The notes under the pieces are model-generated. The model had not been told where the DNA came from. It saw only the letters and a list, made by a program, of their open reading frames with translations, and searched no databases. Shown piece by piece: positions 46,057-55,430 of a stretch of DNA of 64,000 bases (position 1 is its first letter; every line of letters begins with the position of its first letter). The position numbers and the translations under genes are program-made. The stretch is from Gimesia chilikensis (GTDB lineage: Bacteria > Planctomycetota > Planctomycetia > Planctomycetales > Planctomycetaceae), in the NCBI RefSeq assembly GCF_007744075.1, contig NZ_CP036266.1, positions 8,212,564 through 8,276,563 on the forward strand. Reading direction: 5' to 3'.

Positions 46057-46160
46057 GCTTGCTGACTGCCCGTATGCTGAATGAAGTATTTCCTGAGTCT
46101 TATTCTAGCATTCCCCGCCAGGGAAAACAGGGGCGGCGGCAATCCTCGGGTGGTAAAACA

Positions 46161-46192
46161 ACGAACCCCGCTACCTTCGCAGCGGGGTTCGT
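46161..46192 (-). terminator. Hairpin terminator (minus strand)
   Basis: ACGAACCCCGCT (46161-46172) pairs perfectly with AGCGGGGTTCGT (46181-46192). On the minus strand a TGTTTTACC run follows, so it ends the membrane zinc-ribbon gene. Confidence 0.85.
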
Positions 46193-46223
46193 CTCTGCAT
46201 ACTTCAATTTTTCAACACGGTGC

Positions 46224-47303
46224 CTAGTCGACACTGATCTCCTGCAGCAGTGACACAAACTGTGGTTTGATCAACTGCTGGTTGGTTTCAGCCCAACCCT
46301 TGGAGGCGACATTAACCGTGATCTTCGGTTTGATCCAGGTGGTTGGCCCCTTGGTTTTGACTTTGACGAACGGTGCAAACTGCTCCAGTTTGGGCAGTCT
46401 CTGCTGCCATTCTTCCAGAACGTCTGCTGGAATGTCGGTCGCGTTGAGCTTACCGGCATAGGTCAGTTTTTTATTAAACGAGGACGCCAGCAGGACTGTA
46501 TCGATCCGTCCGTCAGGCAGGGTCGTGTAACCGACCAGCAGACAGTCGAACTCGGGCAGTTGTCCCGTGGTTCCCTCTTCTTCGGGAATCATTTCCTTGC
46601 CTGCTTCTTCGGTTCCACCAGCGAAGTCATTTAGAGCATCTTCGAGGTTTTCAGCCCCGTCACCCTCGTGCTGCTTAGCCTGATCAACGATGGTAGAGAC
46701 GAGGTTCACGTTGGCGGTCTTACGCACTCCCCAGTCGTCAAACAGGGAATCGAATTCAAATCCACCTACAATCGCAAAGGCCCCGACGGTCAGTGTCAGT
46801 CCCCAGACCGCCATGTCGAGTTTCCAGGCTCCTTCGGGGAACCGGCTGATGGTGGGTCGCCAGATTTTGAACGGGTTCAGAACGATACTCAAGATCCCGA
46901 ATTCCGCTGATTTGGAAACCGCATACAGATAGGCGATAAATTGACCGATCAGGAACATCAGCGCTCCTGCGCTCGCCTGGGTCAAAGTCCACAAGCAGAG
47001 TTCTGCCGGGTTCTGGGTGAGAAACCGCCCTGCGATACTCAGTCCGATCGAACCGATGACTCCCAGTCCCAGGACCCAGGCCCATTCGGGAATCAACTCC
47101 CAGATGGTCTGTGGCTGAGGTTTTTGCTCGGTGCCTGCCTGCAGATCCGGCTGGCCGACACATTTGCCTAACGCGGGATAATAGCCACATTTCGGACACC
47201 AGGAAGAGAGTCCCCAGGGTTCGTGCGTACCACATTCGGAGCAGGTTGGCTGTGAATGAGTCGCTTGAGACTCCTCGAGTAACTGATGCTGTTGCGGGTT
47301 CAT
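46224..47303 (-). CDS. Zinc-ribbon membrane protein, unknown
   Basis: A 359-residue protein. An N-terminal zinc ribbon with two CxxC pairs (CSEC and CPKC) lies at residues about 21-39. Four hydrophobic segments follow between about 70 and 185. A long acidic, soluble C-terminal domain runs from about 190 to 359. It may use the ribbon to contact a cytoplasmic partner. I do not recognise the family. A terminator follows its stop. Confidence 0.65.
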   Translation of the reverse strand: MNPQQHQLLEESQATHSQPTCSECGTHEPWGLSSWCPKCGYYPALGKCVGQPDLQAGTEQKPQPQTIWELIPEWAWVLGLGVIGSIGLSIAGRFLTQNPAELCLWTLTQASAGALMFLIGQFIAYLYAVSKSAEFGILSIVLNPFKIWRPTISRFPEGAWKLDMAVWGLTLTVGAFAIVGGFEFDSLFDDWGVRKTANVNLVSTIVDQAKQHEGDGAENLEDALNDFAGGTEEAGKEMIPEEEGTTGQLPEFDCLLVGYTTLPDGRIDTVLLASSFNKKLTYAGKLNATDIPADVLEEWQQRLPKLEQFAPFVKVKTKGPTTWIKPKITVNVASKGWAETNQQLIKPQFVSLLQEISVD

Positions 47304-47507
47304 ATCTGATTTGGCCCTGTTTTCTGTTGGCGTAGATTGGCGGTAGATTGAGACAAATGGTTTCAGTCACCGTGAACTCTAGCTCACAAAAAACGACATC
47401 TATGAAACTGGATATGTATAAAAAACATCAGTTCGGCGGAATTGGGCAGTCCAGAATCCACAGGATCCAAAAAATCGCTACAGCCAGACATCAGATCAGA
47501 CGTAAAA

Positions 47508-47537
47508 AAACCGACGCCTTCGAAAAGACGCCGGTTT
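47508..47537 (-). terminator. Hairpin terminator after FKBP gene
   Basis: On the minus strand AAACCGGCGTCTT pairs with AAGGCGTCGGTTT through Watson-Crick and G-U pairs, and the following bases are a run of T. It lies about 40 bases after the FKBP stop. Confidence 0.75.
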
Positions 47538-47577
47538 GATATTTCAGACACACTGTTTGTGAAACAGGCGAATCAGC

Positions 47578-48279
47578 TTAGTTCACTTTCAGCAGTTCGA
47601 TATCGAAGATGAGGACTTCGTTGGGTCCGATATCAGGTCCTGATCCCCGCTCGCCGTAAGCCAGATCACTGGGGATGAAGAGCTGCCATTTGTCGCCTTC
47701 TTTCATCAGCTGCAGTGCTTCGGTCCAGCCACCGATCACCCGGTTGACGGGGAATGTTGCTGGCTGTTTCCGTTTGTAGGAGCTGTCGAACTCGGTGCCG
47801 TCGATCAGGGTGCCCCGATAGTGAGTCGTCACTTCATCGGTCAATTTAGGAGTTTTCCCTGAACCGGATTTGATGACCTTATACTGCAGACCACTCTTAG
47901 TGGTTTTGACGCCTTCTTTTTTGGCGTTGTCTGCCAGGAATTTCTTGCCTTTGGCAACGTTTGCCTCGGCTTCTTTCTGCATTTTAGTCTGAGCGTCTTT
48001 CTGCAGCTGCTGCTGGAATGCGAGCAGGGTAGCCCGAATTTCGTCTTCGGTCATCTGTGGTTTCTGCTTGGTCATGGCATCCATGATGCCTTTTGCCAGA
48101 ACCTGGGGATCCAGATCCAGGTTATCCCGCATGAGATTCTGACCGAGATTGTATCCAATACCGTAGCTGACTTTCTGCTTCTGATCTTTCAGCTGGGATT
48201 TTTCATTTTGAGCTTGCGCCAGAGACGCGCATCCGAAGAACGCAATACAGAGACAGGCAGTAAGATGCCATTTTGACAT
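47578..48279 (-). CDS. Exported FKBP-type peptidyl-prolyl isomerase
   Basis: A 233-residue foldase of the FkpA/Mip type. A signal peptide spans about residues 1-23. An N-terminal helical dimer region (QLKDQKQKVSYGIGYNLGQN) follows. The FKBP domain runs from about 115 to 233: VTTHYRGTLIDGTEFDSSY, FPVNRVIGGWTEALQLM and IPSDLAYGERGSGPDIGPN. It should help fold outer-membrane or periplasmic proteins. dapL is the neighbouring gene. Confidence 0.93.
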   Translation of the reverse strand: MSKWHLTACLCIAFFGCASLAQAQNEKSQLKDQKQKVSYGIGYNLGQNLMRDNLDLDPQVLAKGIMDAMTKQKPQMTEDEIRATLLAFQQQLQKDAQTKMQKEAEANVAKGKKFLADNAKKEGVKTTKSGLQYKVIKSGSGKTPKLTDEVTTHYRGTLIDGTEFDSSYKRKQPATFPVNRVIGGWTEALQLMKEGDKWQLFIPSDLAYGERGSGPDIGPNEVLIFDIELLKVN

Positions 48280-48538
48280 GAGTAAAACCTTTCGGTGAAT
48301 AGTGAAAACGAAGATTTACAGGAGAGACCATACGGGTCGGCGAGATTCCGGACACACGCGAAATGCGCCCGGAATTAGCAGGGGTGTATTGCATGGTGTC
48401 CTCTCGCAGAGAGGAACTTGGACGAAATCAGATTCTCAATTATAGGAGAGACGCCCCGGAAGTGTCTACAATAAAGCATCCTCGACCTGAAAAACAGGGG
48501 TTTCTCCCGTACTTCTCCGTTCAAATCAACCCAGGAGT

Positions 48539-49771
48539 CTAGCTCACGACTTTCTGGAAGCGGGTCACCGCTTCGTTGATATTATCCCGGCTGTTGAAAG
48601 CACTTAACCGGAAGTAACCTTCCCCTGAGGCACCAAAGCCGCTGCCCGGTGTTCCGACGAGGTGTGCTTTCTGGAGCAGTTCATCGAAAAAGTCCCAGCT
48701 GGTTGAATCGCCGGGGGTCTTGAGCCAGACATAAGGGGCGTTGACGCCGCCATAGACTGAGATGCCCACCGCTTCCAGACCTTCACGTAACAAACGTGCA
48801 TTCTCAAGATAGAAGGAAATCAGTCCCTGGATCTGCTCTTTACCAGCATCGGAGTAAGCTGCTTCCGCACCCCGCTGGATGATGTAAGAAACGCCGTTGA
48901 ATTTCGTGCAATGTCGGCGGTTCCAGAGTGGATGAATATCGGCAGTTTCTCCGGTCGATGTTTTCCCTTTCAATGACTTCGGGACGACGGTGAACGCACA
49001 ACGGGTTCCAGTGAAGCCGGCGTTCTTACTGAAGCTGCGGAATTCGATCGCGACATCCCGGGCGCCTTCGATTTCATAAATCGAGTGTGGAATTTCCGGA
49101 TCGGTAATGAATGCTTCATAGGCCGCATCGAACAGAATGATCGAGCCGTTTTCTTTCGCGTAATCGACCCACTTCTTGAGCGTTTCGCGGGTGGCGACGG
49201 TTCCGGTCGGATTGTTGGGATAGCAGAGGTAGATCAGATCGACGGGAGATTCGGGCAGTTCCGCCACGAAGTCGTTTTCCGCCGTCACGGGCAGATAGGT
49301 CAGACCTGCATAGCGTCCGCTCTCATCAGCGGCTCCGGTGCGACCGGTCATCACGTTGGTGTCGACATAGACAGGATACACGGGGTCCGTCACCGCGACC
49401 TTATTGTCGGCACCGAAGATGTCGAGGATGTTCCCCGTGTCACACTTGGAACCGTCGGAGACGAAAATTTCATCTGCAGCGACATCGATGCCTCGAGAGT
49501 GAAAATCATTTTTGGCAATCGCTTCCCGCAGGAAGCCGTAACCCTGCTCGGGACCGTAGCCGTGGAATGTTGTGGGGTCACCCATTTCGTCGATGGCTTT
49601 GTGCATGGCTTCACGAATGGCGGCGGGCAGGGGTTCGGTCACATCGCCGATGCCCAGCTTGATCACGGCTGCATCCGGGTTTTCTTCGCAGAATTTATTG
49701 ACGCGACGTCCGATTTCCGGAAAGAGATAACCCGCCTTGAGCTTCAGGTAGTGATCGTTAATCAAAGCCAT
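48539..49771 (-). CDS. dapL: LL-diaminopimelate aminotransferase
   Basis: A 410-residue PLP enzyme that makes LL-diaminopimelate from tetrahydrodipicolinate in one step, for lysine and peptidoglycan. [14 protein letters not shown] and [20 protein letters not shown] open it. [22 protein letters not shown] and the lysine motif [17 protein letters not shown] with the PLP Lys are intact. The end [14 protein letters not shown] holds the carboxylate Arg. The route replaces the succinylase pathway in planctomycetes, chlamydiae and plants. A promoter or terminator was not recognised. Confidence 0.95.
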   Translation of the reverse strand: MALINDHYLKLKAGYLFPEIGRRVNKFCEENPDAAVIKLGIGDVTEPLPAAIREAMHKAIDEMGDPTTFHGYGPEQGYGFLREAIAKNDFHSRGIDVAADEIFVSDGSKCDTGNILDIFGADNKVAVTDPVYPVYVDTNVMTGRTGAADESGRYAGLTYLPVTAENDFVAELPESPVDLIYLCYPNNPTGTVATRETLKKWVDYAKENGSIILFDAAYEAFITDPEIPHSIYEIEGARDVAIEFRSFSKNAGFTGTRCAFTVVPKSLKGKTSTGETADIHPLWNRRHCTKFNGVSYIIQRGAEAAYSDAGKEQIQGLISFYLENARLLREGLEAVGISVYGGVNAPYVWLKTPGDSTSWDFFDELLQKAHLVGTPGSGFGASGEGYFRLSAFNSRDNINEAVTRFQKVVS

Positions 49772-49925
49772 GTTTACGCCTCAAATGTTCAAATGGTCCA
49801 AGTGAATCTGGTGTTAAGCTTGATGCAAGCTGGTTTTAAATTAAGGAAACGCCGTTGTATTTTGAATTTGCCCGAATTGCAACCGAGGCACTCTGGATAG
49901 ACCCTGTTTCTTGCAAAAGGTTCCC

Positions 49926-51293
49926 TCAGTCCGCCTGTGCGACCGGGCGGGGCAGGGTATTCAGCCAGAAACGATCGCTCAGGGCGTCGATCTCTTTTAA
50001 GCCTGTGTATTCACTGACTTTACGTTTGCCCGTCCAGCGGTCTGCTGCGCCTTCGAACAGAATCCGAATGCGTGGCGTTACCTCCGCTGCGGGTGACTGC
50101 GATTCCAGCATGCGTCCCACTCCAATCGCGACCCCCAACTGAAAGCGGGCCTGCGGATAGAGAGGCGCACCGAGTTCTGCCAGCGACCAGCGTTCTACCC
50201 GAACCCGGCACCAGGTGCTCAAAGGCTGGGGCGGGTCGACAAACGGTTGGAGGGAAGCCGGGAGTTCCGCACGGGCCTCTTCATCAATCATCAGAACCAC
50301 ACGGTCGTGACGACTGGCGTACAGTCCCCAGGCGGGCCAGTGATCAAAGTAGCCGGTCGGTTCAAACAGAGGCGCCAGGATGGCGAGCCAGACCAGCAGC
50401 AGGGGAACACGTTCGATGCCTGGCACGCGCGCGGGGGCCAGCCTCTCTGCCTCGAGTTGTGCATCGTCTTTGACGGCGCGGGGACGGTCCAGGGTCGGGT
50501 TCCGCATAAACAGCAGCAGATCCTGGATGATGAAATAAACGTTCCAGATCAACACACCCTGGTAATGATTCAAGCCCCAGGGACCGATTGCCAGCATCAG
50601 ACAGACGTGCATCCCGATGGCTGCGACGAGCGCCGGCTTTCGGGTACGACGGAAAAACAGACCGGCGGCGACCAGCAGTTCTCCCATCGGAAACGTCGCG
50701 GCAATCCAGCCCAGCGTTTTCGGAGACCAGAAGGCCGTCGAGATTCCGATAGACGAAAAGAGCCCTTCAGCGAGCTGACGACCCAGCGTCTGTACAAAAC
50801 TGGCGTCGCATTTGGAGAGTGCCGAATAGACGTAGATGCTGATCACGAACAATCGCAGCAACCGAATCGCCCGAGCCGGAGTGAGCGACGTCAGCAGTAA
50901 CAGGCCCAGTGCAAACTGGTAGGTCCAGGGTTGCAGGCGATGCTGATCGAAGACCACTGAAACCACATACGCGACGAGAAATAACAGGCCACAAATCCGT
51001 TGCCAGTTCACGCCGGGCTCTGGAGCCGGCTTGCGCAGACAGAGGGGCACTACAGAAAACAGCAGCAGACACCCCGCGGTGGTCAGCATGATCGTCAGCG
51101 TCAACCAGTCGATGCCTGCGGGGAGCGCGGAAACCCACTCGAACAGTGGAATCTGGGGAAACCGCGTCTGTGGTGTCCAGAGCTGCCAGGTCGTCCCCAG
51201 CAGCAGTAGTGCGAAGAATGCCAGATTGGTTTTGAGTAATCGAAGCTGGAGCGTCTCACGAGACATGGATGAATTCACCGTTTTTTGACTCAT
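49926..51293 (-). CDS. Polytopic membrane protein, DoxX/HTTM-like
   Basis: A 455-residue protein with about eight transmembrane helices in the first 300 residues and a soluble C-terminal domain of about 130. The helix arrangement and motifs such as IYVYSALSKCDASF are reminiscent of HTTM/DoxX-like membrane proteins. That resemblance is weak. The function is unknown. It sits upstream of dapL with a 150-base gap; an operon is possible but not shown. Confidence 0.65.
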   Translation of the reverse strand: MSQKTVNSSMSRETLQLRLLKTNLAFFALLLLGTTWQLWTPQTRFPQIPLFEWVSALPAGIDWLTLTIMLTTAGCLLLFSVVPLCLRKPAPEPGVNWQRICGLLFLVAYVVSVVFDQHRLQPWTYQFALGLLLLTSLTPARAIRLLRLFVISIYVYSALSKCDASFVQTLGRQLAEGLFSSIGISTAFWSPKTLGWIAATFPMGELLVAAGLFFRRTRKPALVAAIGMHVCLMLAIGPWGLNHYQGVLIWNVYFIIQDLLLFMRNPTLDRPRAVKDDAQLEAERLAPARVPGIERVPLLLVWLAILAPLFEPTGYFDHWPAWGLYASRHDRVVLMIDEEARAELPASLQPFVDPPQPLSTWCRVRVERWSLAELGAPLYPQARFQLGVAIGVGRMLESQSPAAEVTPRIRILFEGAADRWTGKRKVSEYTGLKEIDALSDRFWLNTLPRPVAQAD

Positions 51294-51353
51294 TATAGCG
51301 ACTGTCGGTGAATATACCGCGCCGGGAACAGGGCAATCAGAGAGAATGAACGG

Positions 51354-52424
51354 CTATTCCATCGAGCAGAGCACCGTACCTTCCACAGCCTGTTCTGCCA
51401 CGACGACTTCCACTTTGGTTCCCGGCTCATAAGCTTCTTTACGAACAATCGCCAGAGCCACGACGGGATACTTGCCGTAAGATTTCGCGGCAGAAGTAAT
51501 CTTGCCAACTTCTTTCTGATTGTCTTTCACTGTCGCCATAACCGGAGTTCCGGGAGCGGGTAACTCGTCGCCCTCAAGGGCAATGATTCTCAGTTCCTGG
51601 TTGACGTGCCCCAGTGCGTCGATGCGGGCAATCGGTTCCTGTCCCAGGTAGCAGCCTTTCTTGAAGGAGATGGCCTGGCTGCTACGCCCCGCTTCCTGTG
51701 CCAGGTTTTCATCGGTCAGATCGATACCGGAGAGAGGAAAGCAACTTTCAATTCGCAGCGCCTCGAATGCTTCCTGACCGGCGGGCTTTGCCCCGGCTTC
51801 AATCAGCTGCTGCCAGAACGCGACGATTTTTTCGTGGAGCAGACAACAGAGATATCCGGGCTGACCGAACCAGTCGACGCGGCGGACGGTGAGCTCGGCT
51901 TCACTGTCGGTCACCCGCTGCTGCTGATTCACTGCGAGTGCTGCGATGTCGAGTTTACTCAGGATGTGACCTGCCTCTGGACCGGTGAGATAGAGGCAGC
52001 CGAATTCCGGTGAACGGACGATTTGTTCGACGTCTTCCATAATAATGTAACGGTCCAGGTGCTCGGTGAGAGCCGCACTTTGACCGGGCGCGAGATCCAG
52101 CCAGAGTGAATCCCCCTGGTTAAACACCGTGATGTACCCCAGGATGCGACTCTGTACGTTGGTAACAAAGGCTTCACAACCCTGGTCTACGGGGAGGCTC
52201 TTGATATCATTGGTACAGAAATTGTGCAGAAACTTCTGACGGTCGGACCCCTTGAGTTCGACCTGCTCGCGATCACTTAAATCAAAGAGCACCGCCGAGT
52301 CATGTCCTGCCTGGTACTCCTGTTGGGGATCTCCGTAGTGTGCCGGGTAAGGATACGCGTGGTCCTTATCGGGAAAATGAGCACCTGCTGCTTCCTGAAC
52401 GAGCTGAAAATGATTTAAGGGCAT
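51354..52424 (-). CDS. ygfZ: YgfZ-family folate-binding protein
   Basis: A 356-residue protein of the GcvT-like YgfZ/IBA57 family, which helps with iron-sulfur cluster use. The defining motif KGCYLGQEPIARIDALGHVN, with its redox-active Cys, is intact at about residues 254-273. The upstream sequence (LKGSDRQKFLHNFCTNDIKS) matches the family. It probably binds tetrahydrofolate. Iron-sulfur assembly genes are not adjacent. Confidence 0.92.
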   Translation of the reverse strand: MPLNHFQLVQEAAGAHFPDKDHAYPYPAHYGDPQQEYQAGHDSAVLFDLSDREQVELKGSDRQKFLHNFCTNDIKSLPVDQGCEAFVTNVQSRILGYITVFNQGDSLWLDLAPGQSAALTEHLDRYIIMEDVEQIVRSPEFGCLYLTGPEAGHILSKLDIAALAVNQQQRVTDSEAELTVRRVDWFGQPGYLCCLLHEKIVAFWQQLIEAGAKPAGQEAFEALRIESCFPLSGIDLTDENLAQEAGRSSQAISFKKGCYLGQEPIARIDALGHVNQELRIIALEGDELPAPGTPVMATVKDNQKEVGKITSAAKSYGKYPVVALAIVRKEAYEPGTKVEVVVAEQAVEGTVLCSME

Positions 52425-52716
52425 CTGATTATCCCATCGTGATGGAGAGTGACGCGCTGTTCTCCCTGTTGATCTCTGTCGTTTGGAAGACGGCGCTGCT
52501 TGACACTCGGATTGTCTATGTTGAACGTCGTTGATTGGTTGAGGCGGGTTCTCTAATTAAATGCCCGCCTGTTTCCATTTTAATTCTCAGACGCTGTTTT
52601 CCAAGGTGTGCAGCCCGTTTTTAAACGGAACGATGGCGAATCAACGCAGCTCGGCTAATGTGCGCGGATCTTGACCGATGCGGAAAAAAGGTGAAATCAG
52701 AAATGTGCAGACGGCT

Positions 52717-53940
52717 TCAATCGATCTTTTCAATTTTGAGATCGTCGACCTTCAGTATTCCCGTGCCTCCGTTCAAACCTAATTGAATCACGGCTTCGCG
52801 GGCCTGGGGTGGCACGTTGATGGTCTTTTTCACCTGGTGCCAGTCGCGGCTGCCAATCCAGGGTCCGAGGTAGGCCTGCCCGATATTGCGACGGATCTTA
52901 TCATAAAAGTGAATGATCAGTCCGGGCTTCTGATAAGCCTTGGTTCCCTGTGCCGTATTCAGATAGCCGACCTGCATGCTGATTTCGAGACTCTTGATTT
53001 TGGAGCCGTCGATCGCCATCCCCTGCAGAATCTGTGAGAGCTGATCGCGGACGTCATTTTCAAACTGCAGATAGGATTTGCCTTCGGGTGCCTCATCCGT
53101 CATGCGTGAGACGCGGCGCTGATAGTGCCAGTTATCGACTTTCTGATCCTGGTTGGCATCAACTTCAAACGTGCCGTTAACGATTTCCGGATGCAGGGGA
53201 TCTGGCTTGACTTCCCGATTGTCTTCCGAGCGTCCCGTCATGGGGACGAACAGGGTGGGAATCAGGCGTTTGTGTTTGAGCTGTCCCTTTTCTTTCTGGA
53301 ACAGATGAAACACCTGCTGATACCGTTCACCGAGGGGAATCAGCAGTGTGCCCCCCTCTTTAAGCTGATCGATCAGCGGCTGGGGAACTTTTTCCGGCGA
53401 GCAGGTCACGATGATCTTGTCGAAGGGTGCCTCTTCCGGCCAGCCGAGATAACCATCGCCAATCCGGGTGTGTACGTTGTCGTAACCGAGCTGTTTCAGT
53501 CGGACCGCGGCCTTCTTACCGAGGCCCTCGACGATTTCAATCGTGTAGACATCCTTGACCAGTCCGGAGAGGACGGCTGCCTGAAATCCGCTGCCGGTAC
53601 CGATTTCGAGCACCTTGTCGGTCGGCTGAGGATCGATGGTTTCGGTCATGTAGGCGACGATATAAGGGGGGGAAATCGTCTGTTTGTAGCCGATGGGAAG
53701 TGCCAGATCCTGGTAGGCCAGATGTTTGAGGTTCGAACTGACAAACTCGTGGCGGGGTACCTGCCGCATGGAAGAGAGCACGCGCTGGTTTTTGATGCCT
53801 TCGCCCTCAATGTAACGCGTGACCATCTCGTTACGCTGGTTGCGGAAATATTCGTTGTTTTGCGAAAACGCGGGCTGGCAGAGCCCCAGCAGAGCGGTCA
53901 GGAAAAGCAGACTGAGCACATTTTTATTCAATCGCTGCAT
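52717..53940 (-). CDS. pcm: Exported protein-L-isoaspartate methyltransferase
   Basis: A 407-residue protein. Residues 1-26 are a signal peptide, which is unusual for this enzyme. The PCMT domain covers about residues 30-240: QTISPPYIVAYM, VLEIGTGSGFQAAVLSGL (SAM motif I) and the later GGTLLIPLG. A C-terminal domain of about 150 residues with IGSRDWHQVKKTINVP resembles a carbohydrate-binding fold. It would repair isoaspartyl residues with SAM. The methyl donor is normally cytoplasmic. Confidence 0.85.
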   Translation of the reverse strand: MQRLNKNVLSLLFLTALLGLCQPAFSQNNEYFRNQRNEMVTRYIEGEGIKNQRVLSSMRQVPRHEFVSSNLKHLAYQDLALPIGYKQTISPPYIVAYMTETIDPQPTDKVLEIGTGSGFQAAVLSGLVKDVYTIEIVEGLGKKAAVRLKQLGYDNVHTRIGDGYLGWPEEAPFDKIIVTCSPEKVPQPLIDQLKEGGTLLIPLGERYQQVFHLFQKEKGQLKHKRLIPTLFVPMTGRSEDNREVKPDPLHPEIVNGTFEVDANQDQKVDNWHYQRRVSRMTDEAPEGKSYLQFENDVRDQLSQILQGMAIDGSKIKSLEISMQVGYLNTAQGTKAYQKPGLIIHFYDKIRRNIGQAYLGPWIGSRDWHQVKKTINVPPQAREAVIQLGLNGGTGILKVDDLKIEKID

Positions 53941-54172
53941 GAAATCTTCCTCTGGTCAGCGGAGAGGTTTAAATGGTGTTTATTTGTATGATAGTGATGA
54001 AATTATAGCAGTTTGGGGTATTTCACGTTAATGGCGATTTTTGATTTCAAAGCGGTATTGGACAGATTGGTTTATGATTTTCTGATTTCTATCCACACAA
54101 TCAACAGAATCCGCTATCATCCGGCAGTGTGATAAACTTTTCAGGATTCTTAAGTGAATGGACTCCCGGAAC

Positions 54173-54985
54173 ATGCGACCGTTTTTCGTTGTACTGAGTA
54201 TTGGATGTCTGTGGTGCCTGCCTGGATTGCAGGGCTGTAGTAGTGGTGATGCTTCCTCGAAAGCAGAGACAGCGAAAGCGGCTGTCAGCGAGGAATCGGA
54301 AAGCACCGCTGAAACTGCGCCAGAATCGGCTGCAGCAGAGTCGAAGACCGTCAGTGTCAGTGAACCCGTCGATCCTCAGGCTGAAGTCAAAGAGGCTTTC
54401 GAAAAGCTGCTCGCGATCCGTACCGAACCCGATCCCGATGAATGGCAGGCCGCCGACAAAAAACTGGTCGCCTTCGGTAAGACGGCCGTTCCCACACTAA
54501 AGGAAGGGCTTACCCACACCGATCCGGGTGCACGCGAACTGGCCAGTATGTATCTGGCGAGCCTGGGACCCGACGCGGAAGCAGCGGCCCCCGCTCTGGT
54601 GGAAGTTCTGTCGGATGAATCCCCTTTCACGCAGGTCAATGCCGCCTCAACCCTGACGCATTTTCCTAAACACCGCGACAAGGCAATTCCGGTGCTGATC
54701 GAGCTGACCCGGCACAGTGATCCCAATACGCGACTGACGGCCGTCTATTCGCTGGGAAATCTGGAAGAACATTCCACCGCGCAGGTAGAGGCCATCCAGG
54801 CGGCTTTGAATGATGAGAACAGCGACGTCCAACTGGCGGCCATTAAAGTTCTGGGCCAGATGGGGCAGCCGGCCAAAGCCTCGCTGACCGAACTTCAATC
54901 GCTGATCGATAATCAGAATACCAGCGACGATCTCCGTGAAGCAGCAGTGGCTTCTAAAGATCAGATCGAACAGGCACAGAAATAA
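54173..54985 (+). CDS. HEAT-repeat lipoprotein
   Basis: A 270-residue exported protein. The N-terminus has a signal with lipobox LQGC at about residues 19-22, then an Ala/Glu/Ser-rich linker to about residue 75. HEAT repeats follow, with units such as DPGARELASMYLASLGPDAE, SDPNTRLTAVYSLGNLEEHS and NDENSDVQLAAIKVLGQM. It should be membrane-tethered and act as a binding scaffold. ATG 54173 is chosen; ATG 54158 is also open. Confidence 0.85.
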   Translation: MRPFFVVLSIGCLWCLPGLQGCSSGDASSKAETAKAAVSEESESTAETAPESAAAESKTVSVSEPVDPQAEVKEAFEKLLAIRTEPDPDEWQAADKKLVAFGKTAVPTLKEGLTHTDPGARELASMYLASLGPDAEAAAPALVEVLSDESPFTQVNAASTLTHFPKHRDKAIPVLIELTRHSDPNTRLTAVYSLGNLEEHSTAQVEAIQAALNDENSDVQLAAIKVLGQMGQPAKASLTELQSLIDNQNTSDDLREAAVASKDQIEQAQK

Positions 54986-55155
54986 GCGCGACGGCAGCCA
55001 GTCTTTCTGCTGACTATTAAGCTTTCGACAACGCTCCCGGTCTGTCTCGCGCGCCGGTTGTAGCGGTTCCCGCAGTTGTAGCATCTCGCAAAGCGGGGAT
55101 CTCTCCGGAAACTGCCCCGACGCTGACGATTTTCAGAGATCTTTCTTAATTCTGT

Positions 55156-55183
55156 TTGACTCCCGGGAAAGCTGACCTACTTT
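55156..55183 (+). promoter_or_regulatory. Candidate sigma-70 type promoter
   Basis: TTGACT (55156-55161) and TACTTT (55178-55183) are 16 bases apart. The -10 box is only a partial match. A start site five to seven bases later would coincide with the first stem of the RNA below. Confidence 0.45.
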
Positions 55184-55187
55184 TACT

Positions 55188-55315
55188 GGCAGAGAGGGCA
55201 ACAATCCTCTCGCCAACATGCGAACATCATTTTCCTCCGCTTCTTCACCGAAGCGAGGATCTACAGCGCGGCAAGGAAAGCTGGGAGCTTTGAGGGGACC
55301 TTGCCGCGCTTTTTA
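55188..55315 (+). ncRNA. Candidate structured RNA or leader with terminator
   Basis: Three stems follow each other. Stem 1: GGC-GAGAGG (55188-55197, one bulged A) with CCTCTCGCC (55206-55214). Stem 2: CCTCCGCTTC (55234-55243) with GAAGCGAGG (55250-55258). Stem 3: AGCGCGGCAAGG (55265-55276) with CCTTGCCGCGCT (55299-55310), whose loop holds a further AAAGCT/AGCTTT pair, followed by TTTTT. This could be a free small RNA of about 125 bases or an attenuated leader of the pilin operon. I recognise no known family. Confidence 0.5.
55265..55315 (+). terminator. Hairpin terminator ending the candidate RNA
   Basis: A perfect 12-bp stem with a 22-base loop that holds its own small hairpin, and a run of five T after it. 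It lies ahead of the pilin operon rather than after a gene. Confidence 0.85.
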
Positions 55316-55430
55316 TCTTAAACCATCTGTCTGGATGGTGCTGGATATCCAGGTCGCTTTTGCTGCTCTGTGAAACAACGAACGGCAAATTCGATCGGCA
55401 CCCTCAGGCGGACTGTTATGGAAAAAGGTC

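Larger units (their letters stand above)
54986..55430 (+). other. Intergenic region with promoter and structured RNA
   Basis: The first 170 bases show no gene. From 55156 there is a promoter-like pair and a run of three hairpins ending in a terminator at 55310-55315 (see the separate entries). About 115 bases then lead to the first pilin-type start. Confidence 0.55.

Noticed and set aside
55188-55315. GEMM c-di-GMP riboswitch, SRP RNA or 6S RNA
   Set aside because: The candidate RNA lacks the conserved cores of these families as I know them.
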